Of a stretch of 64,000 nucleotides of DNA, positions 32,565-41,932 are shown piece after piece. Below the pieces are notes generated by a model. That model did no database searches, was not told the origin of the DNA, and was given only the letters and a program-made list of their open reading frames with translations. A program made the translations under genes and the position numbers. The stretch is from Halosaccharopolyspora lacisalsi (GTDB lineage: Bacteria; Actinomycetota; Actinomycetes; Mycobacteriales; Pseudonocardiaceae): the NCBI RefSeq assembly GCF_014137975.1, contig NZ_JACGWZ010000009.1, forward strand, positions 1-64,000. The letters run 5' to 3'. How positions within the stretch are numbered: the stretch's first letter is position 1; every line of letters begins with the position of its first letter.

Positions 32565-34466
32565 TCAACCGGAGCGGTCGCGGATCCCACGGATGTCGGC
32601 CAGCAGTCGTTCGATCCGCTCGCGACCCGCCTTGGCCTCGTCCAGCCTACGGTTGACGGTCTGCAGCTCGTGACTACGCTCGGCGGCGTCCATCTTCAGC
32701 GCTTGGTCGACTTCGCGCAGCTCGCCCTCGATGGCCTCGATCCGCTTGCTCAACACCTCGTCCAGCGCCAGCGAGAACTGCTGTTCTGCCTCGATGAGCT
32801 GTTCGGAGACCAGCTGGTCGAGCGTGGAGCGCGCGTCGGCGATCGCCTCCGTCAACCACTGCTTCATGTGCTGCTTGTCCGCGACGTGCTTGCGGGTGCG
32901 GGCCATCCACCAGCCCGCTCCCAGTCCGAGCACGATCGTGACCGGCAGCACCACCGGGTTCAGCGCGGCCACTCCCACCCCCGCCAGCGGCAGCGCCGCC
33001 GCACGGCCGACGCCGAGACCACCGGAGACCCCCATGAACACCAGCAGCTTGTCCTCGGCCGTGGGCGGGCGCTTCTCCGGTGGCCGCAGCGCCACGGACC
33101 GCCGGGTTCCCCTGGCGAACTGGGAGCGGATCACGGCGAGCTCGTCGTGGGAGAACAGCTCGGCCAGCGATGACTCGGCCACCGCACCCAACCTGGCCGA
33201 CAGCGTCGCCGACACCCGTGAGGAGACCAGCTGCAGGGCCGCGTCGACGTGGCGGGGAAGCTCGACCAGCTGGGCGCGGTCGGCGGCATCGATGGCACGG
33301 CGGAACCAGTTCTGCACCTCGCGCACCTGTTTGGTGACCTCGTGACTGGTCTCCACCCTGGCGCGCTGGATCTCTCCGCGCAGCTTGAGCTGCCACCCCC
33401 TGGTGGACGACCGGCGCGCGGCGTTGAGTTCGTCGCGCCGGGTCCGCAACGACTCCGCTTCGTCCTCGCCGACCGTCAACGCGCGCTTCTCGGCTTCCAA
33501 CCGCGAGGTCAGCTCGTCCAGCACGGTGGACAGCGCACGCAGCGTGTTCGCCGCACCGAGCATCGCCGGACGTCCCGCGACGAGCTGTTCCAGGGACGAA
33601 CGCAGTTCGGTCACGCCCGAGCGCTGCCGCAGCAGCTCGCCGGTTCGCTCGTCGGCGGCCTCAGCCGCGGTCTCGGCCATCCTGGCCGAGACCGCGTGGA
33701 TCGGTACCTCGGCGAAGCGCGGGGCGTGCTCGGCCAGCAGCCTGCGGTTCTCCTCCAGCACCCGTCTCCAGCCGCGGTGCCGGTCGGCCTTGGCCAGGAC
33801 GAAGAGCACCGTCTCCACCCGGTCACCGACGTTGCGCAGGAAGTCGAGCTCACCGCGGGTGAGCGGGGCGGAGGCATCGACGACGAACAACAGCGCCGTC
33901 GCGGAGGCGGCCGCCTCGGCGGCGAGTTCACCGTGCACGGACTCCAGCCCCCCGACACCGGGCGTGTCCACCACCGTCACCCGTTCGAGCAGCTCCAGGG
34001 GTGCGCGCACCCGCACGTAACCGGGTGGCCTGCCCTCCGGAAGTCCGTGGGTGGCCGAGACCCTGGAGGCCAGCTCACCGAGGTCGAGGGGAACCGGATC
34101 CCGGTGCTCGGGATGGCAACCGTGGGCGCTCCACTCCGGGCCGTGCTCGAACATCAGATACGTTGCCGTGGCGGTCTCGGCGTCCGCGGGAGACAGGCCC
34201 GGGCTACCGATCAGAGCGTTGACCAGCGAACTCTTACCCCGGTTGGTCTCACCGACCACCGCGACGCTCGGCACCTCCGGAGGAGTGCGCCGAACCCGGT
34301 CCACCCACTCGGCCGCCTTCGGATCCACCTCCCGGACCAACGACAACAGCTTGTCCCTGGTGCGCTTGACCAGCTGGGGCAGTGGTGTCGCCGCACCGGA
34401 ACCCGCGATGGACGGCCCGGAAGGTGCTCCGGTCGTGGTCGTGGCTTCTCGGCTCTCGGAGGTCAT
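32565..34466 (-). CDS. Dynamin-like GTPase (IniA-like)
   Basis: This 633-residue protein is the last gene of a three-gene operon; its ATG overlaps the preceding stop (ATGA). The GTPase domain occupies about 60-300: P-loop GETNRGKSS near 73, G3 motif DTPGVGG near 170, G4-like AKAD near 227. A long helical stalk with coiled-coil character covers about 340-470 (LEAEKRALTVGEDEAESLRTRRDELNAARR). A hydrophobic paddle follows near 490-520 (AALPLAGVGVAALNPVVLPVTIVLGLGAGWW). A C-terminal coiled coil ends the protein. This is the bacterial dynamin-like protein plan, closest in organisation to mycobacterial IniA. These proteins tether or fuse membranes and protect against envelope stress. Confidence 0.85.
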   Translation of the reverse strand: MTSESREATTTTGAPSGPSIAGSGAATPLPQLVKRTRDKLLSLVREVDPKAAEWVDRVRRTPPEVPSVAVVGETNRGKSSLVNALIGSPGLSPADAETATATYLMFEHGPEWSAHGCHPEHRDPVPLDLGELASRVSATHGLPEGRPPGYVRVRAPLELLERVTVVDTPGVGGLESVHGELAAEAAASATALLFVVDASAPLTRGELDFLRNVGDRVETVLFVLAKADRHRGWRRVLEENRRLLAEHAPRFAEVPIHAVSARMAETAAEAADERTGELLRQRSGVTELRSSLEQLVAGRPAMLGAANTLRALSTVLDELTSRLEAEKRALTVGEDEAESLRTRRDELNAARRSSTRGWQLKLRGEIQRARVETSHEVTKQVREVQNWFRRAIDAADRAQLVELPRHVDAALQLVSSRVSATLSARLGAVAESSLAELFSHDELAVIRSQFARGTRRSVALRPPEKRPPTAEDKLLVFMGVSGGLGVGRAAALPLAGVGVAALNPVVLPVTIVLGLGAGWWMARTRKHVADKQHMKQWLTEAIADARSTLDQLVSEQLIEAEQQFSLALDEVLSKRIEAIEGELREVDQALKMDAAERSHELQTVNRRLDEAKAGRERIERLLADIRGIRDRSG

Positions 34467-35068
34467 CGACGCGACCGCGGTGACTCGGCGACGACGAGTT
34501 GGTACACGGTCACGACCGGAGGGCGCACCAGGCGGTCCCGATCGGCGAAGCCGACGACCTCGGTCTCGGCGATCAACCCGTCCCGATCCGGATCGTCGGT
34601 GTCCACCGTGCCGGCCGCTTCGTGGTGGCAGGGGTCGAAGCGCTCCCCGTCCGGCCGCAGCACCTTCACGCCGATCCCGTCCATGCCCTCGGACAGCCGC
34701 TCGGCCACCCCGATGCTGCGGGCACGGTCCAGTGCGTACATGCACAGTTCGATCAACTTCGCCCGTTCCGCGAGCGCCCGGTTCAGCGGGTCGCTGACGG
34801 CCTCACTGCCCACGACGGTCATGTCGGCTCCCCACTCGGTCCTGCCCGACTCGGGATCCGTCCGGTCGGGGTTCGCTGCCTCGGTGTGTTCCGGGGCCGC
34901 ACCGTCCCCGGCAGTGGTGTGCACGGCACACGAGTCCACTTCCGGTGAAGACGCAGGCGAGGACGACTCGGTTCCACCAACGTGTGAATTTTCCTGACCG
35001 TCGTTACTCTGTGAATCCACGCCGGGGGGATCCGGGGGTGACCGCCGCAACCACCGCATCACGATCAT
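34463..35068 (-). CDS. GrpE-like protein encoded between two dynamins
   Basis: This 201-residue protein starts at ATG 35068, overlapping the upstream stop (ATGA). Another ATG at 35059 has GGAAGG at better spacing. Residues 1-85 are disordered and rich in Ser, Thr, Glu and Pro. Residues about 100-200 carry the GrpE C-terminal beta-domain signature: MDGIGVKVLRPDGERFDPCHHEAAGTVDTDDPDRDGLIAETEVVGFADRDRLVRPPVVTVYQLV, with the FDP-x-x-HEA box. GrpE is the nucleotide exchange factor of DnaK. No Hsp70 gene lies within the window, so the partner is unknown. It may instead be an adaptor for the dynamin pair. Confidence 0.8.
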   Translation of the reverse strand: MIVMRWLRRSPPDPPGVDSQSNDGQENSHVGGTESSSPASSPEVDSCAVHTTAGDGAAPEHTEAANPDRTDPESGRTEWGADMTVVGSEAVSDPLNRALAERAKLIELCMYALDRARSIGVAERLSEGMDGIGVKVLRPDGERFDPCHHEAAGTVDTDDPDRDGLIAETEVVGFADRDRLVRPPVVTVYQLVVAESPRSRR

Positions 35069-36588
35069 CCTTCCCCGCTCGCCCGGAGGCACTTCCAGAT
35101 CAGGAAGTAGGCGCGGTGCACCACGTGCGCGATCCGGCTCTGCGCGGGTGTGGCGCCGAGGGAGGCGAACGAACGCCACCACTTCGCGCGATCCAGCGCG
35201 TGCTCCGCCAGCTCGCGGGGACCGCGCCCGCTCATTCCGAGCTGTTCGGGGATGTCGCCGCAGCCACCGACGCGCAGTACCTCCGCGGTGAGGTCCGCGG
35301 GCAACTCCACCGTCCCCGAGGTGACCAGCGTCAGCGCCTCCAACACCCGGAGCTGGTGCGCCTCGGGCTTGGTCAGCAGGACCTCGATCGCGTCGTGCAC
35401 CCTGCTGCGCTCGCCGTCGTCCCCGGAGGACTGGGCCAGCGCCGTCAGCGAAGCCAGTCCGGCCGCCGCCTTGATGCCGTCCGTGCGGACGCGGAACAGC
35501 GAGTCCAACCTGCCGCGAACCGCCTCCAGCCCGGAGGAGTCCAGCAGGAGACGCCGCAGTCGGCCCGCCGTGATCGCGGGGTCCGCGTCGATGGCCTCCA
35601 GCGCACGCCCGATCCCGTAGAGGTCCATCCGCTCCAGCAGCCCGCTTCGGACGTTCGCGGGAACGTCGCAGTCCCAGTCGGTGAACAGGTCGGCCGACAT
35701 CAGCAGCATCTCCCGCGTGCTCGCGTCCAGCCCGGCGAGCTCGTGCAGCGCGGCGGCGTCGGCGGAGGTGAACTCGCCGGTCTCGGCGGTCTCCGCGAGC
35801 AGCCCGACGACCGGGACGACATCGGCGACCCTGGGCTTGAGCACCTCGGCCTGACCCTCGGCCAACGTCCACGCGGCCCGCCACGGGTCGCCCTCGGCTC
35901 CGGACACCGAGTCCGGCTCGACGGTGTCGACCTTGTTCAGCACCGCGAGCGCGTTGACCGGCCCCGAGTCCCGGCTGCCGGTGGCGCTCGTGAAGGCGGA
36001 CAGGATCTGCCGGTCGTCGGCACGAACCTGCTGGGTGACCACGTACAGCACCGCCTCGGCGCCGACGACCGCGCTGCGCGAGACCGAATCCAGCTCGTCG
36101 TCCGTACCCAGCACCTGCTCCGTCCGGGTGACCGAACCGGAGTCCAGCGATCCCAGTCCCGGCGTGTCGATCACCGTGAGATCGCGCAGCACCGCGTTGG
36201 TCAGGTACGCCTCCAGGTGCGAGATCCTGTCGACGTCGATGCCCAGATCGGCGGGAATGGCGCCGTCGGAGTCGAACGGCACCGCCCGGCTGCCGCCGTC
36301 GTGGAAGACCACCTCGACGCGGTCGACGGTCCCGTACCGGAAGCGGGTCACCAACCTCGTGCACTCGCCGACGTCGGTCGGTGCCACCCTGCGCCCGATC
36401 AACGCGTTGACCAAAGTGGACTTCCCGGACTTGATGCGGCCCGCCACCGCCACCTGCAACGGCGCGGACAACCGCCGCAGCACGTCGTCGAGTCCCGCCG
36501 CGGTCGCCGCGCAGACCTGCGGCCGCAGGCCCTCGCACAGCTGCGCCACGGCCGTCGACAGTGGACCGCGCGTATGTTCGGTGCTCAC
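35065..36588 (-). CDS. Dynamin-like GTPase (IniC-like)
   Basis: This 507-residue protein is the first gene of the operon. The GTPase domain spans about 45-270: P-loop VAVAGRIKSGKSTLVNALIG near 46, switch-1 Thr in GECTRLVTRFRYG near 75, G3 DTPGLGSLDSG near 140, G4 LNKVDTVE near 215. The rest is helical with no obvious hydrophobic paddle, so membrane binding probably depends on its partner at 32565-34466, as proposed for the IniA/IniC pair of mycobacteria. The C-terminal ARIAHVVHRAYFLIWKCLRA-like end is conserved in such partners. The upstream 173 bp separate it from a divergent small membrane protein gene. Confidence 0.85.
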   Translation of the reverse strand: MSTEHTRGPLSTAVAQLCEGLRPQVCAATAAGLDDVLRRLSAPLQVAVAGRIKSGKSTLVNALIGRRVAPTDVGECTRLVTRFRYGTVDRVEVVFHDGGSRAVPFDSDGAIPADLGIDVDRISHLEAYLTNAVLRDLTVIDTPGLGSLDSGSVTRTEQVLGTDDELDSVSRSAVVGAEAVLYVVTQQVRADDRQILSAFTSATGSRDSGPVNALAVLNKVDTVEPDSVSGAEGDPWRAAWTLAEGQAEVLKPRVADVVPVVGLLAETAETGEFTSADAAALHELAGLDASTREMLLMSADLFTDWDCDVPANVRSGLLERMDLYGIGRALEAIDADPAITAGRLRRLLLDSSGLEAVRGRLDSLFRVRTDGIKAAAGLASLTALAQSSGDDGERSRVHDAIEVLLTKPEAHQLRVLEALTLVTSGTVELPADLTAEVLRVGGCGDIPEQLGMSGRGPRELAEHALDRAKWWRSFASLGATPAQSRIAHVVHRAYFLIWKCLRASGEG

Positions 36589-36761
36589 CTCGGCCCCTTC
36601 GCTCCGGCGTGCTTACCGCGCCGGGAGCCCATTTTGCCACTGCGTAATCGCCCGAGTACGCGAAGTTCCTTCAGACGGCGGTTTGATCGATCGGGGACGA
36701 CGGGTAGTCCTGACCATGCGCGGGAAACCCGGCGCGCACCGCGCGGAAGGACGGAAGGACG

Positions 36762-37145
36762 ATGGAACCGAACGTGCAGTCCCACATCGTGTTCCTGGTC
36801 GTCGGCATCGTGCTCGTGTTCGTCGACGGGCACCTCATTCGACGCAGCGGAGCGACCTACCTCGAGGAGGTCTACCCCGACCCGCGGGTCGCCGACTCGG
36901 TCAACCGCCTCATCAGTGTCCTGTTTCACCTGGCCGTACTCGGCGTGCTCGCCCTCATCTCGACGATCGACATGAGCGCGGGCAACGCGTTCGAGGCGGT
37001 CGTGGCCCGGCTCGGCGTCGTGCTGCTCGTGCTGGCGCTGGCCCACGGCATCACGATCTGGGCCATGACGAGGCTCCGTTCCCGGCAGCGGGCGCTGCAC
37101 CTGCGTGCGGAGATCGACGAGGACAGGACGAACCAGTCTCCCTGA
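36762..37145 (+). CDS. Three-helix membrane protein
   Basis: This 127-residue protein has hydrophobic segments at about 9-23 (IVFLVVGIVLVFVDG), 50-68 (LISVLFHLAVLGVLALIST) and 82-101 (RLGVVLLVLALAHGITIW). The tail is basic then acidic (RLRSRQRALHLRAEIDED). The start is ATG 36762 after GGAAGGAC. It is not recognised beyond being a conserved type of actinomycete membrane protein. It lies 173 bp upstream of purS on the same strand. Confidence 0.7.
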   Translation: MEPNVQSHIVFLVVGIVLVFVDGHLIRRSGATYLEEVYPDPRVADSVNRLISVLFHLAVLGVLALISTIDMSAGNAFEAVVARLGVVLLVLALAHGITIWAMTRLRSRQRALHLRAEIDEDRTNQSP

Positions 37146-37318
37146 GCCCGTCGGCGGTCGCCGGTTCCGCAGGCGGGTGCACTCGTGCGGGCGAGCCCGG
37201 CGACCTCGGCGGACGTGACCCACACCGCATACCCAGCCTCCTCGCGTCAGGTGAACATGCAGGTCAGGTATGCTCTAACACGTACTGCTGGCCATCGCAC
37301 GGAACCGGAGCAGCGCCC

Positions 37319-37558
37319 GTGGCCCGAGTCGTTGTCGACGTCATGCCCAAGCAGGAGATCCTCGATCCGCAGGGACAGGCCGTGGCGAGTGCCCTGCCCC
37401 GACTGGGTTTCGAGGGCATCTCCGAGGTCCGTCAGGGGAAGCGTTTCGAGTTGGAGGTCGCCGCCGACGTCGACGACGAGACGCTGTCCAGGATCGCGGA
37501 GACGATGCTGGCCAACCCGGTGATCGAGGACTGGACCGTACGGCGGGAGGAAGCATGA
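37319..37558 (+). CDS. purS: Phosphoribosylformylglycinamidine synthase, PurS subunit
   Basis: This 79-residue protein starts at GTG 37319 with GGAG upstream. [31 protein letters not shown] is typical of PurS, whose dimer bridges PurQ and PurL and channels ammonia. [15 protein letters not shown] and a C-terminal NPVIEDWTV complete the ferredoxin-like fold. Its stop overlaps the purQ ATG (ATGA). Confidence 0.93.
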   Translation: MARVVVDVMPKQEILDPQGQAVASALPRLGFEGISEVRQGKRFELEVAADVDDETLSRIAETMLANPVIEDWTVRREEA

Positions 37559-38244
37559 CCGTCGCCACCGGTGCCCGCATCGGAGTCGTCACCTTCCCCG
37601 GCACCCTGGACGACGTGGACGCGCAGCGGGCGGTACGTCGCGCCGGCGCCGAACCCGTCGCCCTGTGGCACGGCGATCACGACCTGCAGGGGGTCGACGC
37701 CGTGGTCGTGCCGGGCGGTTTCTCCTACGGTGACTACCTGCGCTGCGGCGCCATCGCCAAGTACTCCCCGGTCATGACGGAGCTGGTGCTGGCCACGGGC
37801 CGGGGCCTGCCGGTGCTCGGCATCTGCAACGGCTTCCAGGTGCTCTGCGAGTCCGGACTGCTCCCGGGAGCGCTGACCCGCAACGCCGGACTGCACTACG
37901 TCTGCCGCGACCAGTGGCTGCGGGCCGAGAACACCACGTCGACCTGGAGCACCCGTTACGAGCCGGGAGCCGAGGTGCTCATCCCGGTCAAGCACGGCGA
38001 GGGCTCCTACGTGGCCGACGAGGACACCCTCGACGAGCTCGAGAGCTCCGGCCGCGTGCTGTTCCGCTACGTCGGCGGCAACCCGAACGGCTCTCGGCGC
38101 GACATCGCGGGCATCACCGACACCGCGGGCAGGGTGGCCGGTCTGATGCCGCACCCCGAGCACGCGGTCGACCCGCTGACCGGCCCGACCGACGACGGCC
38201 TCGGCATGTTCCTGTCCGCCCTCGACGCACTGGTGACAGCGTGA
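37555..38244 (+). CDS. purQ: Phosphoribosylformylglycinamidine synthase, glutaminase subunit
   Basis: This 229-residue class I glutamine amidotransferase supplies ammonia to PurL. The nucleophile Cys is in [11 protein letters not shown] (residue about 86), with the catalytic His/Glu in MPHPEHAVD near 205. The N-terminal [16 protein letters not shown] and [16 protein letters not shown] are PurQ signatures. It overlaps purS at its start and purL at its end (GTGA), so all three are translationally coupled. Confidence 0.95.
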   Translation: MTVATGARIGVVTFPGTLDDVDAQRAVRRAGAEPVALWHGDHDLQGVDAVVVPGGFSYGDYLRCGAIAKYSPVMTELVLATGRGLPVLGICNGFQVLCESGLLPGALTRNAGLHYVCRDQWLRAENTTSTWSTRYEPGAEVLIPVKHGEGSYVADEDTLDELESSGRVLFRYVGGNPNGSRRDIAGITDTAGRVAGLMPHPEHAVDPLTGPTDDGLGMFLSALDALVTA

Positions 38245-40544
38245 CCCACAGCGATCTCCCCGAAACCGTCCGGCCCGACAGCGTCGAACACGCCAGGGAG
38301 ACGCCGGAGCTGGCCCAACCGCACCGGGAACTGGGGCTCGCCGAAGACGAGTACCAGCGGATCCGCGACATCCTGGGGCGGCGGCCCACCGAGGCCGAGC
38401 TGGCGATGTACTCGGTGATGTGGAGCGAGCACTGCTCCTACAAGTCCTCCAAACCGCACCTGAAGTACTTCGGCACCACGACCACGCCCGAGATGCGCTC
38501 CAAGATGCTGGCCGGTATCGGCGAGAACGCCGGCGTGGTCGACATCGGCGACGGCTGGGCGGTCACGTTCAAGCTGGAAAGCCACAACCACCCCTCCTAC
38601 GTGGAGCCCTACCAGGGAGCGGCCACCGGGGTCGGCGGCATCGTCCGCGACATCATGGCGATGGGGGCCCGTCCGGTGGCGGTCGCCGATCCGCTGCGCT
38701 TCGGTCCCGCCGACGCGCCGGACACCCGACGGGTGCTGCCGGGCGTGGTCGCCGGGGTCGGCGGCTACGGCAACTGCCTGGGGCTGCCCAACATCGGCGG
38801 TGAGGTCGTCTTCGACGAGTCCTACGCCAGCAACCCGCTGGTCAACGCGATGTGCGTGGGTGTGCTGCCCTCGCAGGACCTGCACCTGGCGCACGCCAGT
38901 GGTACCGGCAACAAGCTGGTCCTGTTCGGCGCCCGCACGGGGCTGGACGGCATCGGCGGGGTGTCGGTGCTGGCGTCGGAGACCTTCGAGGGCGACGAGT
39001 CCGGCGGCGGCCACAAGAAGCTGCCCAGCGTGCAGGTCGGCGACCCGTTCACCGAGAAGGTCCTCATCGAGTGCTGCCGGGAGCTCTACGGCGCCGGGCT
39101 GGTCCTGGGGATCCAGGACCTCGGTGGCGCCGGGCTGTCCTGCGCGACCTCCGAGCTGGCCTCCGCCGGTGACGGCGGAATGCGGGTCGACCTCGACGAG
39201 GTGCCGCTGCGGGCGAGTGGGATGAACGCCGCCGAGATCCTGTCCAGCGAGTCGCAGGAGCGCATGTGCGCTGTCGTGCGCCCCGGTGACGTGGAGGCCT
39301 TCATGAAGGTCTGCGCGAAGTGGGACGTCCCCGCGACCGTCATCGGCGAGGTCACCGACGGCGAGAACCTGGAGATCTACTCCGGCGACGAGCTCGTGGT
39401 GGACGTGCCACCGCGCACGGTCGCCCACGAGGGGCCGGTCTACGACCGACCGGTGGAACGGCCCGCCGAGCAGGACCTGATCGCCGCGGACAATCCGAAC
39501 ACGCTGGAGCGACCGGAGACGCCGGAGCAGCTGCGGGCCACGCTGCTGCGGATGACCGCCTCCCCGAACCTCGCATCCCGCGAATGGGTGACCAGCCAGT
39601 ACGACCGCTACGTGCGCGGCAACACCGTGCTGGCCCAGCCGTCGGACGGCGGTGTGCTGCGGGTCGACGAGGACAGCGGGCGCGGTATCGCGGTGGCCAC
39701 CGACTGCAACGCCCGCTACACGCGACTCGACCCGTACGAGGGCGCGCGGCTGGCACTGGCCGAGGCCTACCGCAACGTCGCGGTCACCGGCGCCACCCCG
39801 ATGGCGGTGACCAACTGCCTGAACTTCGGCTCGCCCGAGGACCCCGGCGTGATGTGGCAGTTCCAGCAGGCCGTGCGCGGGCTGGCCGACGGCTGCGTCG
39901 AGCTGGGCATCCCGGTCACAGGCGGCAACGTCAGCTTCTACAACCAGACCGGGGCCAAGCCGATCCTGCCGACCCCGGTCGTCGGTGTGCTCGGCACGAT
40001 CGACGACGTCACCCGCCGGATTCCCACCGGCGTCGGCGAGGAGGCGGGCGAGACCCTGCTGCTGCTCGGCGAGACCGGCGAGGAGTTCGGCGGCTCGGAG
40101 TGGGCTCGCGCCGAGCACGACCACCTGGGCGGAAAGCCGCCGCAGGTGGACCTGGCCCGGGAGAGGCTGCTCGCCGAGGTGCTGCGCACGGGATCGCGGG
40201 ACGGCATGGTCTCGGCGGCCCACGACCTGTCCGAGGGCGGGCTGGCCCAGACGCTGGTGGAGACGACGCTGATCGGCGAGTGCGGCGCGCGCGTGGTGCT
40301 GCCCGAGGGGGCGGACCCGTTCGTGTGGCTGTTCTCGGAGTCGGCCGGACGAGTGCTCGTCGCGGTTCCGCGCAGCGAGGAGTTGCGCTTCACCGAGATG
40401 TGCGTGGCCAGGGAGCTGCCGTGCACCAAGATCGGCGTGGTCGACGCCGAGTCGGAATCGCTGGAGATCCAGGACGTCGCCGACATCCCGCTGACCGAGC
40501 TGCGCGAAGCCTGGGAAGGCACCTTCCCCCGCCTCTTCGACTGA
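38241..40544 (+). CDS. purL: Phosphoribosylformylglycinamidine synthase, PurL subunit
   Basis: This 767-residue small-type PurL lacks the fused glutaminase of enterobacterial enzymes and works with PurS and PurQ. It makes FGAM from FGAR, ATP and glutamine-derived ammonia. It starts at GTG 38241, overlapping the purQ stop. Landmarks are [16 protein letters not shown] near residue 62, [27 protein letters not shown] near 112, [15 protein letters not shown] near 293, and [14 protein letters not shown] near 517 with [11 protein letters not shown]. Two repeated AIRS-like domains are present. The C-terminus ends [11 protein letters not shown]. No terminator is obvious; an intergenic repeat element follows. 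Confidence 0.96.
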   Translation: MTHSDLPETVRPDSVEHARETPELAQPHRELGLAEDEYQRIRDILGRRPTEAELAMYSVMWSEHCSYKSSKPHLKYFGTTTTPEMRSKMLAGIGENAGVVDIGDGWAVTFKLESHNHPSYVEPYQGAATGVGGIVRDIMAMGARPVAVADPLRFGPADAPDTRRVLPGVVAGVGGYGNCLGLPNIGGEVVFDESYASNPLVNAMCVGVLPSQDLHLAHASGTGNKLVLFGARTGLDGIGGVSVLASETFEGDESGGGHKKLPSVQVGDPFTEKVLIECCRELYGAGLVLGIQDLGGAGLSCATSELASAGDGGMRVDLDEVPLRASGMNAAEILSSESQERMCAVVRPGDVEAFMKVCAKWDVPATVIGEVTDGENLEIYSGDELVVDVPPRTVAHEGPVYDRPVERPAEQDLIAADNPNTLERPETPEQLRATLLRMTASPNLASREWVTSQYDRYVRGNTVLAQPSDGGVLRVDEDSGRGIAVATDCNARYTRLDPYEGARLALAEAYRNVAVTGATPMAVTNCLNFGSPEDPGVMWQFQQAVRGLADGCVELGIPVTGGNVSFYNQTGAKPILPTPVVGVLGTIDDVTRRIPTGVGEEAGETLLLLGETGEEFGGSEWARAEHDHLGGKPPQVDLARERLLAEVLRTGSRDGMVSAAHDLSEGGLAQTLVETTLIGECGARVVLPEGADPFVWLFSESAGRVLVAVPRSEELRFTEMCVARELPCTKIGVVDAESESLEIQDVADIPLTELREAWEGTFPRLFD

Positions 40545-40587
40545 GCTTTCGAGGTTTCCCCGATCGGCCTGCGTAGGGGTCTGGTGG

Positions 40588-40759
40588 GGAACCTCGGGCG
40601 TCGTCTCGCTCCGTCAGGCAAGCGGCGAAGCCGCTTCCCACCAGGCACGCAACGGGACCCACCGCGGGTTCTCAGGCGCGGGCCTCGCGAGGACAGCTGG
40701 GACGTGGCGTTAGCTACTCGATGTCCCAGATCCCACAGCGAGGCCCCGCCTGAGGTTCC
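40588..40759. repeat. Fold-back intergenic element after purL
   Basis: This 172-bp stretch has inverted ends (GGAACCTCGGGCG and CGCCTGAGGTTCC, one mismatch). It holds a perfect AAGCGGC-GAA-GCCGCTT hairpin (40620-40636) and a long near-perfect stem pairing 40671-40688 (CTCAGGCGCGGGCCTCGC) with 40738-40754. It has no coding potential and is not repeated elsewhere in this window. It may be a REP/MITE-like dispersed element, or a complex terminator. Confidence 0.6.
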
Positions 40760-40794
40760 GCTACTTACGCCCTAAGCAGCCGTTCCGAGAACCC

Positions 40795-41613
40795 TCATTT
40801 CCCCTTGGCCAGGCGCTTGAGGCCCTCGTAGGAGCCGTTGAAGAAGTTCTTGTCCAGCGGCTTCGAGGTGTACTGCCAGAAGGTGTGGAACCCCCAGTCG
40901 TGGGGGAGCTCGCCGATGTGGTCGGCGTAGCGGGCGACCCACAGCGGACTGGTCGAGCTGAAGTCGCCGCTGACGCACTTGTTCCACCAGTGCGTGCTCG
41001 TGTAGATCACCGGGTAACGACCGGTGCGGGCGTGGTAGGTGTCGCTGAAGGACTTGATCCACGCGGTCATCCGACGCGGTGACTTGCCGTAGCAGTCGGG
41101 TCCGTAGGGGTTGTACTCCACGTCCAGGGCGCCCGGCAGCGTCCTGCCGTCGGGCGACCAACCACCGCCGTGGTCGATGAAGTAGTTCGCCTGTGCGGCG
41201 CCGCTGGAGCGGTCCGGCAGGGCGAAGTGGTAAGCCCCCCGGATCATGCCCACTCCGTGGGAACCGTTGTACTGATGTGCGAAGTCGGGGCTGGTGTAGC
41301 CGGTGCCTTCGGTGGCCTTGACGTAGGCGAACCTCACGCCCCGGTCCCACCAGTGCCGCCAGTTCACGGTGCCCTGGTGACCGCTGACATCGATCCCGGG
41401 CACCGACGGCACGCTCGGAGCCGGTTCGAGGGATCGCTTTTCGCCCGTATCCTCGTGCTTGCGGATCTGCGAGCCCATGGCGTGATCACCCACCGGTGGT
41501 GGCGGGGGCACGGCTGCCTGGGCGGTGACGCCGACCAGTAGGGCACTTCCACAGAGAATCGGCAGTATGGAGCTCAGTACTCGCAGGTGTCGACGTCCAC
41601 TCGGCTGGTTCAT
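40795..41613 (-). CDS. Secreted GH25 muramidase (lysozyme)
   Basis: This 272-residue protein has a signal peptide at residues 1-33 (RHLRVLSSILPILCGSALLVGVTAQA), a Pro-rich linker (VPPPPPVGDH), then a GH25 domain from about 70. Catalytic and active-site motifs are GIDVSGHQGTVNW (first Asp near 74), FAYVKATEGTGYTSPDFA near 95, IRGAYHFAL near 124, and GALDVEYNPYG near 160, whose D-x-E pair is catalytic. A Cys pair (CYG and KCVSG) may form a disulfide. The TFWQYTS motif near the end is typical. It cleaves the MurNAc-GlcNAc bond of peptidoglycan. No separate wall-binding repeat is present. Confidence 0.92.
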   Translation of the reverse strand: MNQPSGRRHLRVLSSILPILCGSALLVGVTAQAAVPPPPPVGDHAMGSQIRKHEDTGEKRSLEPAPSVPSVPGIDVSGHQGTVNWRHWWDRGVRFAYVKATEGTGYTSPDFAHQYNGSHGVGMIRGAYHFALPDRSSGAAQANYFIDHGGGWSPDGRTLPGALDVEYNPYGPDCYGKSPRRMTAWIKSFSDTYHARTGRYPVIYTSTHWWNKCVSGDFSSTSPLWVARYADHIGELPHDWGFHTFWQYTSKPLDKNFFNGSYEGLKRLAKGK

Positions 41614-41932
41614 ATTGGTCCCCCGGGAATCGGCCCACCGCCGGAGTGACGGCTGCTTACCGGAAAGTGTGGCAAGAGCTTAACGCACATACGAGCACTC
41701 TTGTGGCTTTTTAACCTGAAGGAGGGAACGCCACCCTCTAAGGTGGGACGGTGACGACAGACCGGAACCACCTCGTCGAAGCCGGGGAGACGCTCTTGCG
41801 CACACCATCCGAGCAACGGTCCCCATCACCGCGAGTAACCGGTGGTACGTGTTCGACCCGGACGCCCCCTCGGCCGTATGCTCCCGACGTGGCTGGCGCA
41901 AACGAGCACTACGAGCGGAGGGCGCCGCGGGG
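41614..41932. other. Intergenic region between GH25 and GGDEF-EAL genes
   Basis: This 319-bp divergent region has an AT-richer patch at 41670-41730 (CTTTTTAACCTGAAGG), which is a likely promoter zone. A small CCACC-CTCTAA-GGTGG hairpin lies near 41731-41747. No gene was recognised. Open frames starting at 41849 and 41842 lack ribosome sites. Confidence 0.45.

Noticed and set aside
34463-36640. 725-codon frame as one large protein
   Set aside because: Its 5' two-thirds is out-of-frame sequence of the 35065-36588 dynamin gene; only the GrpE-like end is real.
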